Shown: one piece after another, positions 1 to 9,538 of the stretch | Position numbering within the stretch: position 1 is the stretch's first letter | Layout: the number at the start of each line of letters is the position of its first letter | Origin: Umbellularia californica | Taxonomy: Eukaryota; Streptophyta; Magnoliopsida; Laurales; Lauraceae | Assembly (NCBI GenBank): GCA_028538565.1 | Contig: JAPQWN010000011.1 | Span: forward strand, 39,310,001-39,374,000 | Reading direction: 5' to 3' | Length of the DNA: 64,000 bases | The notes under the pieces: generated by a model | What the model was told of the DNA's origin: nothing | Seen by the model: the letters and a program-made list of their open reading frames with translations, nothing else | Database searches by the model: none | Program-made: the position numbers and the translations under genes

Positions 1-179
1 CGTACCAGTATTGCTATGCACAAATGTTGGAGATCGCATCCATGAGATGGGATTCTTTGTTTTGAAATGTCAGAAATGGATTCGTCAAAGAGAGCAGGTG
101 ACGTTCCGATTCAAATACGGGCTCAACGATTTCCGCGAGCGCCAGTACTCAGAAGGGAAGAGACCACAATTTCTCGAAT

Positions 180-400
180 CTGAATCCAAAAAGTGTCGAG
201 TTTTTGGAGATTTTTTTTTTGAAATGATTTTTTATTTTATTTTTATTTTATTTTTTTTATTTTTTTATTTTTTTTAAATATTTTTTTATTTATTTTTTTA
301 TTTTATTTTTTTTTAAAATTTTTTGTTTTTTTTTTTTTTTTTTTAAGATTTTTTTTTTGAAAATCTTTTTTTTTTATTTTTTATTTTTTTTTAATTTTTT
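180..400. repeat. T-rich low-complexity tract
   Basis: This stretch is almost only T with scattered A and G, arranged as long T-runs. It sits in the Tat-C leader, so the element's own RNA would be A-rich here. No coding potential; the short open frame running into it is an artefact of composition. Confidence 0.8.
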
Positions 401-639
401 AAGATTTAAAGACGAGAGAGTACACATAGGCCTCCTAACCCGGTCTTGTGAAACCTCAATTGATAGAATTGCCCCCAGGTAAGGGTAGGATTACTTAATG
501 AACCCGTTTGGAGGACCCTTGCCTAGAACAGTCAAGCTGTCTCCACACTCTGGAAAAGGCTTTTCTTGAATCAATCGTGATCAAAGAACGCAATTGGTTT
601 AACCTTAGTGGTCTATGTCCCTTTTTTTTATAAAAATCC
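401..639 (-). other. unique-sequence part of the Tat-C leader, no gene seen
   Basis: Ordinary-composition, apparently single-copy DNA between the T-rich tract and the minisatellite. No open reading frame of note, no similarity to pol, and no RNA gene recognised. It is most simply leader sequence of the minus-strand element. Confidence 0.45.
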
Positions 640-1600
640 CAAATAGACTCATCGAAGAGAAACGATGGCCCAAAACCTTAGTCGAACGGGCTCAACATTT
701 CTGCAAGCACCAAAGAACGATAGGATAGGAACAAAGTTTCTCAATTTTGAATCCAAACTAAGAAAACTAATTTTTTTTATTTTTATTTTTTTTTAATATT
801 TTTTTTTTGAAATCTCTAATGAACTCATCGAAGAGAAACGATGGTCCAAAACTTTAGTCGAACGGGCTCAACATTTCTGCAAGCACCAAAGAACGATAGG
901 ATAGGATCAAGGTTTCTCAATTTTGAATCCAAACTAAGAAAACTGATTATTTTTTATTTTTTTTATTTTTTTTTTTTGAAATCTCTAATGAACTCATCGA
1001 AGAGAAACGATGGCCCAAAACCTTAGTCGAACGGGCTCAACATTTCTGCAAGCACCAAAGAACGATAGGATAGGATCAAGGTTTCTCAATTTTGAATCCA
1101 AACTAAGAAAACTGATTTTTTTTTTATTTTTTTTTGAAATCTCTAATGAACTCATCGAAGAGAAACGATGGCCCAAAACCTTAGTCGAACGGGCTCAACA
1201 TTTCTGCAAGCACCAAAGAACGATAGGATAGGATCAAGGTTTCTCAATTTTGAATCCAAACTAAGAAAACTGATTTTTTTTTTTTTTTTTTGAAATCTCT
1301 AATGAACTCATCGAAGAGAAACGATGGCCCAAAACCTTAGTCGAACGGGCTCAACATTTCTGCAAGCACCAAAGAACGATAGGATAGGATCAAGGTTTCT
1401 CAATTTTGAATCCAAACTAAGAAAACTGATTTTTTTTTTTTTTTTTGAAATCTCTAATGAACTCATCGAAGAGAAACGATGGCCCAAAACCTTAGTCGAA
1501 CGGGCTCAACATTTCTGCAAGCACCAAAGAACGATAGGATAGGATCAAAGTTTCTCAATTTTGAATTCAAACTAAGAAAACTGATTTTTTTTTTTTGAAA
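640..1600. repeat. six-copy tandem repeat with shrinking T-runs
   Basis: Six head-to-tail copies of a unit containing AACGATGGCCCAAAACC, CGGGCTCAACATTTCTGCAA and AGGATAGGATCAAGG, each ending in a poly(T) spacer. The ATG inside the unit falls at 665, 841, 1010, 1168, 1324 and 1479, giving spacings of 176, 169, 158, 156 and 155. The unit bodies are nearly identical; most of the length change comes from the T-run. The recurring 60-77 codon open frames here are by-products of the repeat. A diverged relative of the unit occurs near 115-200. Confidence 0.9.
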
Positions 1601-1798
1601 AGAGAAAGAATGGAAACAAACTCAAAGAAATAGAAATTTCCAAAAAATCCCATCTCATGTTTTTTTTAGGATGCAAAATCCAACATAGGCTACCAGCTAG
1701 AAAGTAGCCAAGGAATCCGGAAAAGAAGTATAAGCATAGAGCAAAAAGTATGATATGCAAATATTTCATTTCCAAGCACCGTGTTCTCAAATGAACGG

Positions 1799-1816
1799 GT
1801 CCCACCGGGTGTGCCA
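1799..1816 (-). other. candidate primer-binding site of Tat-C
   Basis: On the minus strand, 3 nt after the LTR end CCATCA, the sequence reads TGGCACACCCGGTGGGAC. Its position and leading TGG are as expected of a tRNA primer-binding site in gypsy elements. I have not identified the tRNA. Tat-A lacks a comparable sequence after its 5' LTR. Confidence 0.5.
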
Positions 1817-2662
1817 GCTTGATGGAACGCGCTCCGAGGCGCCGTTGGGGCGGCTACCGGGGTCGGCGGAACGTGGGAGTCCGTCGGGTCCGGCCCTTTC
1901 GCGCCCTGGCGGGGCCTGAAGCGTGCATCAACATTTCTTTTGTGTGGGTGTGCCAGATTTTCTATTTTACTTGGAATTGCAAGTGGTAATCCGGAGATCA
2001 ACCTTCGCAAGTAAAAAGGAAATCAACTTCTTTCAAGTTTTCCATTGCACAAATATTTAAGAAAAGAGACATTTTCTTGGTTTGCCGTGAAAGGCGATTT
2101 TGTTTGGCATTTATAGCCGATTTTGGCGTTTATAGCCGATTTACAATTCTTATCAATAATGAAAGACAAGAGTTGTGATTTTTGTCTCTTTAGAAAAATA
2201 CAAATTACAATGAAAAGCAAGAAAAGGAAGATCTAACTTTTCAGGAGATTGTGGGGGACTCGTTCAGATTGACGGTCGCAAGCCATGTATGGGCTTCGCC
2301 ATCATCCATGCAGATGAGAACAGAAGATGCTCTTGATTCGCTTGGCTTGGCTATAACCTCAGGTTTTTAGAGGACAAAGACCAAGAGAAGGTCCTATGTC
2401 CAATAAAAAGCTAAGTAGACGGGCTGAAAAGCCACGTCTAAGCCATTGGAGGCAGCAGGAGAAGGCAAGGACCTTGGGGGGGGGGGTGCCCCCCAAGGGA
2501 CTTTTGTCACCTTGTAGTGGTGGCCGGTGCAGAACTTCAGCAGAGTTTTTCTCTCTTTTTCTTTCTCTCAGATCTCTTTCTGATCTTTGTTTTTCTGATC
2601 CTCTGATTTTCTCCTCTTTTTTCTGATCTTTTTCCGATCCGAATTTCAATGGAATGCTCTCC

Positions 2663-2670
2663 TATTTATA
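2663..2670 (-). promoter_or_regulatory. TATA box of the Tat-C LTR promoter
   Basis: TATAAATA on the minus strand in the context GCCTATAAATAGGAGAGC. The same context recurs in the Tat-B LTR (9531-9538) and as TATAAAAG/TATAAAAT in the Tat-A LTRs, so it is the conserved core promoter of the family. Confidence 0.75.
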
Positions 2671-3339
2671 GGCCTTTGGTAGCCATTTAGGAGGGTTTAT
2701 GAGCCTTAATGGCTTTAATGGGAGGAGTTACAAGATTTATTTCTTGATTTTGTAACTCCTTTTTCCTTGAATCTGATTGGCCGATGGAGATTAAGGGCTT
2801 TTAATCACCTTAATTACCATAATGGGAGGAGTTTCATGGTTTAAATGCCATGAATCAATTGACTTGTAACTCCCAAATGCTTGCTTCTGATTGGGCCGTC
2901 CAAAGAAATGAATTAATGACTGCAATAAAGCTAGTCAATTAACCACATTAATTGGTCGCCGAGCAGTCGAAGAGTCGCGGGCCGTGCCGTGTCTTCTGGA
3001 ATTCTTCTGGCGATGATCATCGATGGATCTACATGCTGATCGACATCGGATGAACATGTAACTTCAGACATTGATAGCTAAGAGTGGGCCGGTGACATCT
3101 GTCTTGTCGATTTCACGATCGGTCGGACAGAAAGTGCACTTTCTTGGTCGACCGGTTGGCGATCTTGGAGCGATCAATTATGATTTTATGCTTTTGACGG
3201 CGGATCCGAGATGTCGTCCGATATGAGTCAATTTAGAGCACTAAAAATCACATTTTCAGGAAACCACAGGGGCCAAAGTGCGCGAAACGCGAAGAAAGAC
3301 GGAAAAACGGGTCACCGGCGGAAAATCCGGTGACCCGGA

Positions 3340-3430
3340 CCTCCATGGTCGCCGGCGACCATGGGCCATGGTCGCCGGCGACCATGGACCGGCGACCATG
3401 GGCCATGGTCGCAGGGGTCTGCGACCCTGG
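3340..3430. repeat. GC-rich array of nested palindromes in the LTR
   Basis: Repeated copies of the perfect 18-nt palindrome ATGGTCGCCGGCGACCAT and shorter variants (GGGCCATGGTCG, CCGGCGACCATGG). The number of units differs among LTR copies here: most in Tat-C, fewer in Tat-B (about 8810-8850), and altered in the Tat-A LTRs (about 11375-11410 and 36410-36460). Confidence 0.8.
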
Positions 3431-4454
3431 GGGATTTTTCCCCTTCGGAGCCCGTTTTGCGGTCGTTTTGAGGTCTTTTTCGTCGCCGTTTTCTTCTGTA
3501 TTTTTCTTGACATTTCTTCTCATTTATTGGCTTGATTTCCCTGTAGAAAACTTGATGAGAATCCTTGCATTTTTAGAGTGCAAAGTTTCCAATTTTCCGG
3601 GAAAGCCGAAGACTTTGTCGCGTAAAGCTGCTGATTTTCCGCCAGAAGCTGAAACTTGGTCAAACGATGTCGGAATGACCTGAAATTTGAGGTGGAGCCT
3701 CCTGAGCAATAAATAAGACCAACCATAGGCTTTTGTTTGAGTTTTGAAGCCGTTTGGGGTCCCGTCGATGCTTCACTTGATTTTACTGCGGGGAAAATGC
3801 CGAGCTTTGATATGTGGCCAAACGATGTCCGATTGACCTGAAATTTGACGGGGAGCCTATTGGAGTCATTTTGAGACGTTCCATGGGCTCCGTTTTGGAT
3901 GTCATGGTCCCGGGTTGCTCCGCCGCCGGTAGGCTTGATTTTCTCTCGGAGCATCGAAACCTGGTCAAACGTTGTCGGAATGACCTGAAATTCGACGTGC
4001 AGCCTTTTGGAAGCATGTTGAAGCCACTCATGCACTTGGTTTGATGAGCAAAGGCTTCGGTGGTTCCTGCCGCCGGGAGGCTTGATTTTGCTGCTCGAGC
4101 ATTGATGGAGGGTCAAACGTTGTCGGTTTGACTTGAAATTTGACATGGAGCCCTTTTGAGACATGCTGGAGTCATCTGTAGGCTCTGATCGAAGTTTTGA
4201 CGTCTCCGATGATGTCGCCGCCGGGAGCTCCCGTTTAGCTGTCGGAGAAGTGAAGTTAGGCCAAATGTTGTCGAAATGGCCCGAAACTTCATGTGTACTC
4301 TTCTCTTGGCTATCTTGAAGGATCTTGCAGTTTTTGTTTGATTCTGACAAGATTTGAATTTTTGGAGAAATTGCATTGCCTATTTATGGCAGGTTGCGAC
4401 TTCATGCAGCTTTCTTGATGTTGAAGAGGCAAAGTGACATTTTTGGTGTCAACA

Positions 4455-5797
4455 ACACAGGTAGGAGTAAAGAGCGGGCACCAAAACAAGCCGCTCTCCA
4501 AACGCCATCTGACAAGCCGGAAAGATACAATGCGGCCTGATGTGCGTCCCATCTCCACCAGCAAAAATAGCCTCACCTAGCCAAAAAGTGAGGTAAAAAG
4601 CAAGATCTCTCCGCAATGCAATGTCAGAACAAATGGCATCTGTGCTCGCGAAGAAACCCTTCAACTCTTCCTGCATGACCGAAGTCTTCTTCCTGTCTTC
4701 CCGGGTCATGCTATCAGAAGTCTCTTTGCTGTCAAAGAAGTTGAAGAATGAAGAGCCATAACTCTTCCAACTGCTGGATCTCACTTTCGAGCCCTCCTTC
4801 AAAAAATCATAGAAGGCGACGAGCTGAAAGTATAGGAGCCTGAACTCCTCTGACTGCTCCTCAAGGACGCTGTCAATTGGCATGAACTCCTCGTAGAGTT
4901 TGCCAAGGATGGGCAATCCAGTAATAGCACTCAACTCCTTCAGAGAAAAACCAACCTCACCATTCGTGACAACGAAGGTATTGGTCTGAGGGAGGAAAGA
5001 CTCCAACATAGCCATGAAGGCATCATCGGAAAAAGTCACGGTCTCCCTAAAAGCGCGGACCGCGTCAAAAATCCCGGCTTCCTTCAAAACGGCGCCCCCA
5101 ATCAGCAAGGTGTGGTCAGTCCATGACTTCCAATCGGAGTCAGCATTGAAACGGCCACGAAGTCGAAAAGGCTTCACCCAAGTACTGCCGTCACCGCTGA
5201 AAACGCCAAGGCCCACCGGTCTCAAATCGACCGACGGATAATCAGAGCCCTGGTAGCCGCTGGCTGGCATCAACACGTCCATACGGACAGGTGGTTTCTC
5301 TGCAAAACCGGAAGGTCCACCAACAAAAACCCCGGTCTTGATCACACTGGTCCTCTTCACCCAGCTCGGAGGATCTTCCCTCTTAGGGCACGTGGGAGAA
5401 AGGCTCAGGATCGAGATGGTCCGATCAAAAGACGACCGGGTAGAAATAGTTCTCTCCTCACCATCTGCTGTGTAAGAGAACTGAAAACATCTCCTTTGGT
5501 ATGTCAAGTCGTCAAGGACTGCATCTCCAAAGAAGAAGGTAGGCTTGGGCAAAACCCTCAGATCATCCATAACCCAAGGACGACTGCTTACCATGATCTT
5601 ATAGAACTCCTCATCCTTGAGAGCGATCAATCGCTGTCTCATCTCATCGCAATTGAGGGAATCGCACTCTTCCAAGTTCTTCTCAACAAACTGGACCTTC
5701 TCCCAGGCCTGCTGAACGGCCACATTAGAAGATCTGGCGGATCGACGAGGTACGCTTGTAGCAGGCTCTTTACCCTTGTTCGTTCTGGAGGAACCAC
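4455..5797 (-). pseudogene. antisense plant mobile domain gene of Tat-B, exon 2, cut by Tat-C
   Basis: An unbroken reading frame of about 447 codons runs on the minus strand from a splice acceptor (CCTTTGCAG before 5797) to the Tat-C insertion at 4454/4455. It begins with a Ser/Arg/Lys-rich stretch (GSSRTNKGK). The segment FSLKELSAITGLPILGKLY is typical of the start of the plant mobile domain ('aminotransferase-like') found in MAIN/MAIL proteins and in TE-borne relatives. With exon 1 at 6584-6593 the join is in frame (phase 1). Nothing but the insertion breaks this exon, unlike the Tat-A copy. The final residues before the junction are read from the Tat-C LTR and are not part of the gene. Function is unknown; a host-derived nuclear factor is an inference from the family. 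Confidence 0.8.
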
Positions 5798-6177
5798 CTG
5801 CAAAGGTTGGAAAAGAAAAAGATCGTCATCAAAATGACAGGATTTCGCAAAAAAAAAAAAAAAGGGTCACTTTGTCCCACCAAAAATCTGGCGAAATTTT
5901 GGCATGACTCCGGGGCAATTCCAAAGAAAAAGGAAATACCCCGACGGAAATAGAAAGTTTGAAGATGGGCTCAACATTGCTGCGGGCTCCGAAACTCCAA
6001 ACTTTCGAAACCTCAAAATCTCCGCAAAATCAAGAAGGGCTCAACATCGCTGCGAGCTCCAAATTCCCAAATTTGCAAAGATTTTCAGGTATGCTATCAC
6101 ATCATGCTACTCAACTCAATTTACAAAAAGTACATGCATGAACATCTAGATTTGCATAAAAACGCATTATCATGATG

Positions 6178-6530
6178 AGCAAAAAAAAAAAAAAAAAAAA
6201 AAAAGAAACTTTCTCAAAAAAAGAGGGAGAAAGAAAGAGAAAAAAAAAAAGAAACTTTCTCAAAAAAAAAAAAAAAAAAAAAAAATCAGGCCACGTGGCC
6301 GTACGGACCAGATCCGTACGGATCTGTCCGTACGGCCCACAAAAAAAAAAAAAAAAAAAAAAAGAAAAAAAAAACGTGAAAAAAAAGAAATCACGTGGAA
6401 AAGAAAAGAAAAAAAAAAGAGAAGAAGAATAGAAAGAAAAGAAAAAGAAAAAAAAAAAAGAAGAAAGAAAAAAAAAGAAGAGAAAAGAAAAGAAGAAAGA
6501 AAAAAAAAAAGAAGAGAAACTTTTTTTTTA
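6178..6530. repeat. purine-rich low-complexity tract (Tat-B)
   Basis: Long A-runs with interspersed GA, interrupted by the palindromes at 6289-6337. On the antisense gene's strand this is pyrimidine-rich and falls inside proposed intron 1. The lysine-rich open frame across it is compositional. Confidence 0.85.
6289..6337. promoter_or_regulatory. paired palindromes in intron 1 of the antisense gene (Tat-B)
   Basis: GGCCACGTGGCC (6289-6300, a perfect palindrome with the G-box core CACGTG) overlaps a 41-nt near-perfect inverted repeat (6297-6337) centred on CAGATCCGTACGGATCTG (6309-6326). They stand alone between long A-runs. The same pair, with matched base changes, is found in Tat-A at 24427-24464. 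A dimeric protein-binding site, an RNA hairpin or both are possible. Confidence 0.65.
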
Positions 6531-6583
6531 CCATCCTATTCTCTACATAAAGTTTTCTTGAAAGAAAAAGAGAGAAAACTTAC

Positions 6584-6593
6584 TTGAAGCCAT
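6584..6593 (-). CDS. antisense gene exon 1 coding part (Tat-B)
   Basis: On the minus strand ATGGCTTCAA is followed directly by the splice donor GTAAGT (6583-6578). Ten coding nucleotides leave phase 1, which joins in frame to exon 2 at 5797 and gives M-A-S-S-G-S-S-R. A TATA box lies about 125 nt upstream. The same 10 nt and donor are conserved in Tat-A at 24779-24770. In Tat-B an upstream in-frame ATG adds about 12 residues (beginning MIFKLF) but is not conserved in Tat-A, so I take the shorter start. Confidence 0.6.
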
Positions 6594-6715
6594 TGATGGA
6601 GAAGAAGAAGGAAAAAGCTTGAAGATCATTGAAGAAGAAAAACTCTTGGTCTTGGAGCTCTCTTGAGATTGTTGCAAAAGAAAGCAATAAGAGCAAGAGA
6701 TCCTACCTTCCTTTG

Positions 6716-6723
6716 CTTTTATA
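6716..6723 (-). promoter_or_regulatory. TATA box of the antisense gene (Tat-B)
   Basis: TATAAAAG on the minus strand, about 125 nt upstream of the conserved ATG. The matching position in Tat-A (24910-24903) also reads TATAAAAG in the same AGCA-rich context. This supports a promoter of its own for the antisense gene, separate from the LTR. Confidence 0.55.
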
Positions 6724-6759
6724 GGAGAGAGCAAATCAAAGAAGGAAACAAAGAAGAAA

Positions 6760-7365
6760 GGTAAGTGTTACTAATTAGTAACCTTACCAAAAGAGAAGGA
6801 ATTAGAAAGATTCTTTCCCAAAAAGAAAGATGTCTTTGAGAGATTTCCTCCCAAAATCAATCAAATGAGAGATTCTCTCCAACAAAATAGGATATTGAAG
6901 ATTCTTTCCCAAAAAGAAAGATACCTTGAGATATTCTCTCCCAAATTAAGGGAATATGAGAGATTCTCTCCCATAAAGATATTTTTAGATATTCTCTATC
7001 CAAATGAGATATCTTTAGATATTCTTTACAAAAATGACCCCACATGAGATCTAAGCCATCCTAAAAAGCTTAAGGTCCCATGGGCTAGCCCATATGAGCC
7101 AGGTTTGACCACCTAGGCACTGAAAAAAAAAAAAAATGGGCTTTTAGTCAGGAAAAAAATCCCTCTTACCAATAGCATACAAAAATGGTTCCATGCCTCT
7201 TTTGAGTTGATTGAACCATACAAACAATTCCAAGCCCCATGAGCTTCCAAAAATCAAACCATCCAGCCTCATATACCAAATTGAGCCAAAATCTTGAAAT
7301 TGACATTTCACAAATATCCAAACCACTCCAATGGACCCACACAGTCCCAAAGAGTGACCAAAAAC
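6760..7365. other. Tat-B spacer with short AGATATTCTC repeats
   Basis: No gene. About 6820-7035 contains repeated variants of GAGATATTCTCTCCCAAA and GAAAGATATCTTTGAG, forming weak inverted and direct repeats also seen in Tat-A at 24965-25105. The rest is spacer shared with Tat-A (for example the segment around GTCCCATGGGCTAGCCCATA). Confidence 0.55.
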
Positions 7366-7545
7366 CAAATCCTGGTCCCCTAACTTGCCACATACAGCTT
7401 GTTAGGTCACAAGACCAAAACCAAAAACCAAATCATGATCCCCCAACTTGCCACATACAGCTTGTTGGGTCACAAGGTCAAAACCAAAACCCGATCCCCT
7501 AACCTGCCATATATAGCTGGTTAGGTCACAAGATCAAAAACAGAA
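7366..7545 (+). repeat. three direct repeats of about 60 bp before the 3' LTR (Tat-B)
   Basis: Three copies of a unit with the core TGCCACATACAGCTTGTTAG followed by GTCACAAGACCAAAACC, starting at about 7374, 7437 and 7493. The homologous array in Tat-A lies at about 25415-25625. Confidence 0.8.
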
Positions 7546-7754
7546 ACCCAAATCCACATCCCTGATGTCATCTTCAAAACTTTGCCTCGAGATGGTGTGT
7601 GATTCCTTTCACTACCATAAAATTCCCCTGGAAGCTCAAAGGCTACTCTACCAAAGGAAAGATTGCTCAAAGACTCTTGGTCAAGACTCAAGCTCTCCTT
7701 CAAAACTCTCTTCGAGGCACATCGACTACAAAAGTCAAGCAACTCGTCGCTGTA

Positions 7755-7769
7755 CCTCGAGGGGGCATT
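7755..7769 (+). promoter_or_regulatory. polypurine tract of Tat-B
   Basis: CCTCGAGGGGGCATT immediately precedes the 3' LTR start TGTTGACACC. Tat-A has the same GAGGGGGCAT at 25824-25833. This is the expected plus-strand primer site of an LTR element. Confidence 0.8.
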
Positions 7770-7924
7770 TGTTGACACCAAAAATGTCACTTTGCCTCTT
7801 CAACATCAAGAAAGCTGCATGAAGTCGCAACCTGCCATAAATAGGCAATGCAATTTCTCCAAAAATTCAAATCTTGTCAGAATCAAACAAAAACTGCAAG
7901 ATCCTTCAAGATAGCCAAGAGAAG

Positions 7925-8600
7925 AGTACACATGAAGTTTCGGGCCATTTCAGAATCATTTGGCCTAACTTCGCTTCTCCGACAGCTAAATTGGCGCTCC
8001 CGGCGGCGACATCATCGAAGACGTCAAAACTTCGATCAGAGCCTACGGATGACTCCAGCATGTCTCAAAAGGGCTCCATGTCAAATTTCAAGTCAAACCG
8101 ACAACGTTTGACCCTCCATCAATGCTCGAGCAGCAAAATCAAGCCTCCCGGCGGCGGGAACCACCGAAGCCTTCGCTCATCAAACCAAGTGCATGAGTGG
8201 CTTCAACATGCTTCCAAAAGGCTGCACGTCGAATTTCAGGTCATTCCGACAACGTTTGACCAGGTTTCGATGCTCCGAGAGAAAATCAAGCCTACCGGCG
8301 GCGGAGCAACCCGGGACCATGACATCCAAAACGGAGCCCATGGAACGTCTCAAAATGACTCCAATAGGCTCCCCGTCAAATTTCAGGTCAATCGGACATC
8401 GTTTGACCACATATCAAAGCTCGGCATTTTCCCCGCAGCAAAATCAAGTGAAGCATCGACGGGACCCCAAACGGCTTCAAAACTCAAACAAAAGCCTATG
8501 GTTGGTCTTATTTATTGCTCAAGAGGCTTCACCTCAAATTTCAGGTCATTCCGACATCGTTTGACCAAGTTTCAGCTTCTGGCGGAAAATCAGCAGCTTT
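7925..8600 (+). repeat. five diverged U3 repeats of about 148 bp
   Basis: The motif TTTCAGGTCATTCCGACA followed by (A/T)CGTTTGACC recurs: the GTTTGACC anchor (or its equivalent) lies at 7958, 8106, 8254, 8401 and 8559, giving spacings of 148, 148, 147 and 158. Between anchors lie CGGCGGCG-rich and CAAAATCAAG segments. The same array is present in every Tat LTR in the window. Confidence 0.8.
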
Positions 8601-9530
8601 ACGCGACAAAGTCTTCGGCTTTCCCGGAAAATTGGAAACTTTGCACTCTAAAAATGCAAGGATTCTCATCAGGTTTTCTACAGGGAAATCAAGCCCATAA
8701 ATGAGAAGAAATGTCAGGAAAAATACAGAAGAAAACGGCGACGAAAAAGACCTCAAAACGACCGCAAAACGGGCTCCGAAGGGGAAAAATCCCCCAGGGT
8801 CGCAGGGGCGGCCCATGGTCACCGGCCCATGGTCGCCGGCGACCATGGAGGTCCGGGTCACCGGATTTTCCGCCGGTGACCCGTTTTTCCGTCTTTTTTC
8901 GCGTTTCGCGCACTTTGGCCCCTGTGGTTTCCTGAAAATGTGATTTTTAGTGCTTGAAATTGACTCATATCCTCCGACATCCGTCAAAATCACGGGTCAA
9001 CCTCCAAAAGCATAAAATCATCATTGATCGCTCCAAGATCGCCAACCGGTCGACCAAGAAAGTGCACTTTCTGTCCGACCGATCGTGAAATCGACAAGAC
9101 AGATGTCACCGGCCCACTCTTAGCTATCAATGTCTGAAGTTACATGTTCATCCGATGTCGATCAGCATGTAGATCCATCGATGATCATCGCCAGAAGAAT
9201 TCCAGAAGACACGGCATGGCCCGCGACTCTTCGACTGCTCGGCGACCAATTAAAGTGGTTAATTGACTAGCTTTATTGCAGTCATTAATTCATTTCTTTG
9301 GACGGCCCAATCAGAAGCAAGCATTTGGGAGTTACAAGTCAATTGATTCATGGCATTTAAACCATGAAACTCCTCCCATTAAGGTAATTAAGGTGATTAA
9401 AAGCCCTTAATCTCCATCGGCCAATCAGATTCAAGGAAAAAGGAGTTACAAAATCAAGAAATAAATCTTGTAACTCCTCCCATTAAAGCCATTAAGGCTC
9501 ATAAACCCTCCTAAATGGCTACCAAAAGCC

Positions 9531-9538
9531 TATAAATA
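9531..9538 (+). promoter_or_regulatory. TATA box of the Tat-B 3' LTR
   Basis: TATAAATA in the family context AAAAGCCTATAAATAGGAG. This is the conserved LTR core promoter. Confidence 0.75.

Larger units (their letters stand above)
1..4454 (-). mobile_element. Tat-C: Ty3/gypsy Tat-type LTR retrotransposon, 5' end only
   Basis: Read on the minus strand, a complete 2.6-kb LTR (4454 down to 1820) is followed after 3 nt by a candidate primer-binding site and then about 1.8 kb of non-coding leader running off the left edge. The LTR matches that of Tat-B at 7770-10386 nearly base for base, but inverted. The LTR tip TGTTGACACC lies exactly at 4454, and position 4455 is in the middle of the Tat-B antisense PMD exon, which indicates insertion of Tat-C into Tat-B. 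Inference: gag-pol, the 3' LTR and the second copy of the target duplication (probably ACACA, 4455-4459) lie left of the window. A rearrangement involving a lone LTR is the alternative. Confidence 0.7.
1820..4454 (-). repeat. LTR of Tat-C (5' LTR of a minus-strand element)
   Basis: A 2635-bp LTR bounded by TG...CA: on the minus strand it opens TGTTGACACCAAAA at 4454 and closes GCGTTCCATCA at 1820. It is an inverted near-copy of 7770-10386. Recognisable parts in LTR order are a block of about 148-bp U3 repeats (about 4330 to 3660), a GC-rich palindromic block (about 3340-3430), a TATA box (2663-2670), the short GGC/GCC repeats (about 2090-2145) and a GC-rich end. An open frame of 276 codons (4350 to 3520, minus) spans the U3 repeats but lacks any recognisable domain; I treat it as fortuitous. 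Confidence 0.9.

Noticed and set aside
841..1542. Series of 60-73 codon open frames starting MAQNLSRTGSTFLQ
   Set aside because: Each is one unit of a tandem repeat that runs into poly(T). Identical frames recur by duplication, with no start context or domain.
3520..4350. Open frame of 276 codons on the minus strand (and its twin at 7874-8704 plus)
   Set aside because: It lies wholly in LTR U3, is made of the repeats of about 148 bp, and has no recognisable domain. Other frames over the same repeats are also long, so it is a by-product of the repeats.
6172..6432. Lysine-rich open frame in the A-rich tract
   Set aside because: Composition only (A-runs); it falls in a proposed intron of the antisense gene.
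8541..8993. Minus-strand open frame of 150 codons in the Tat-B LTR
   Set aside because: It overlaps U3 repeats and GC palindromes. It is not kept in other LTR copies at the same length.
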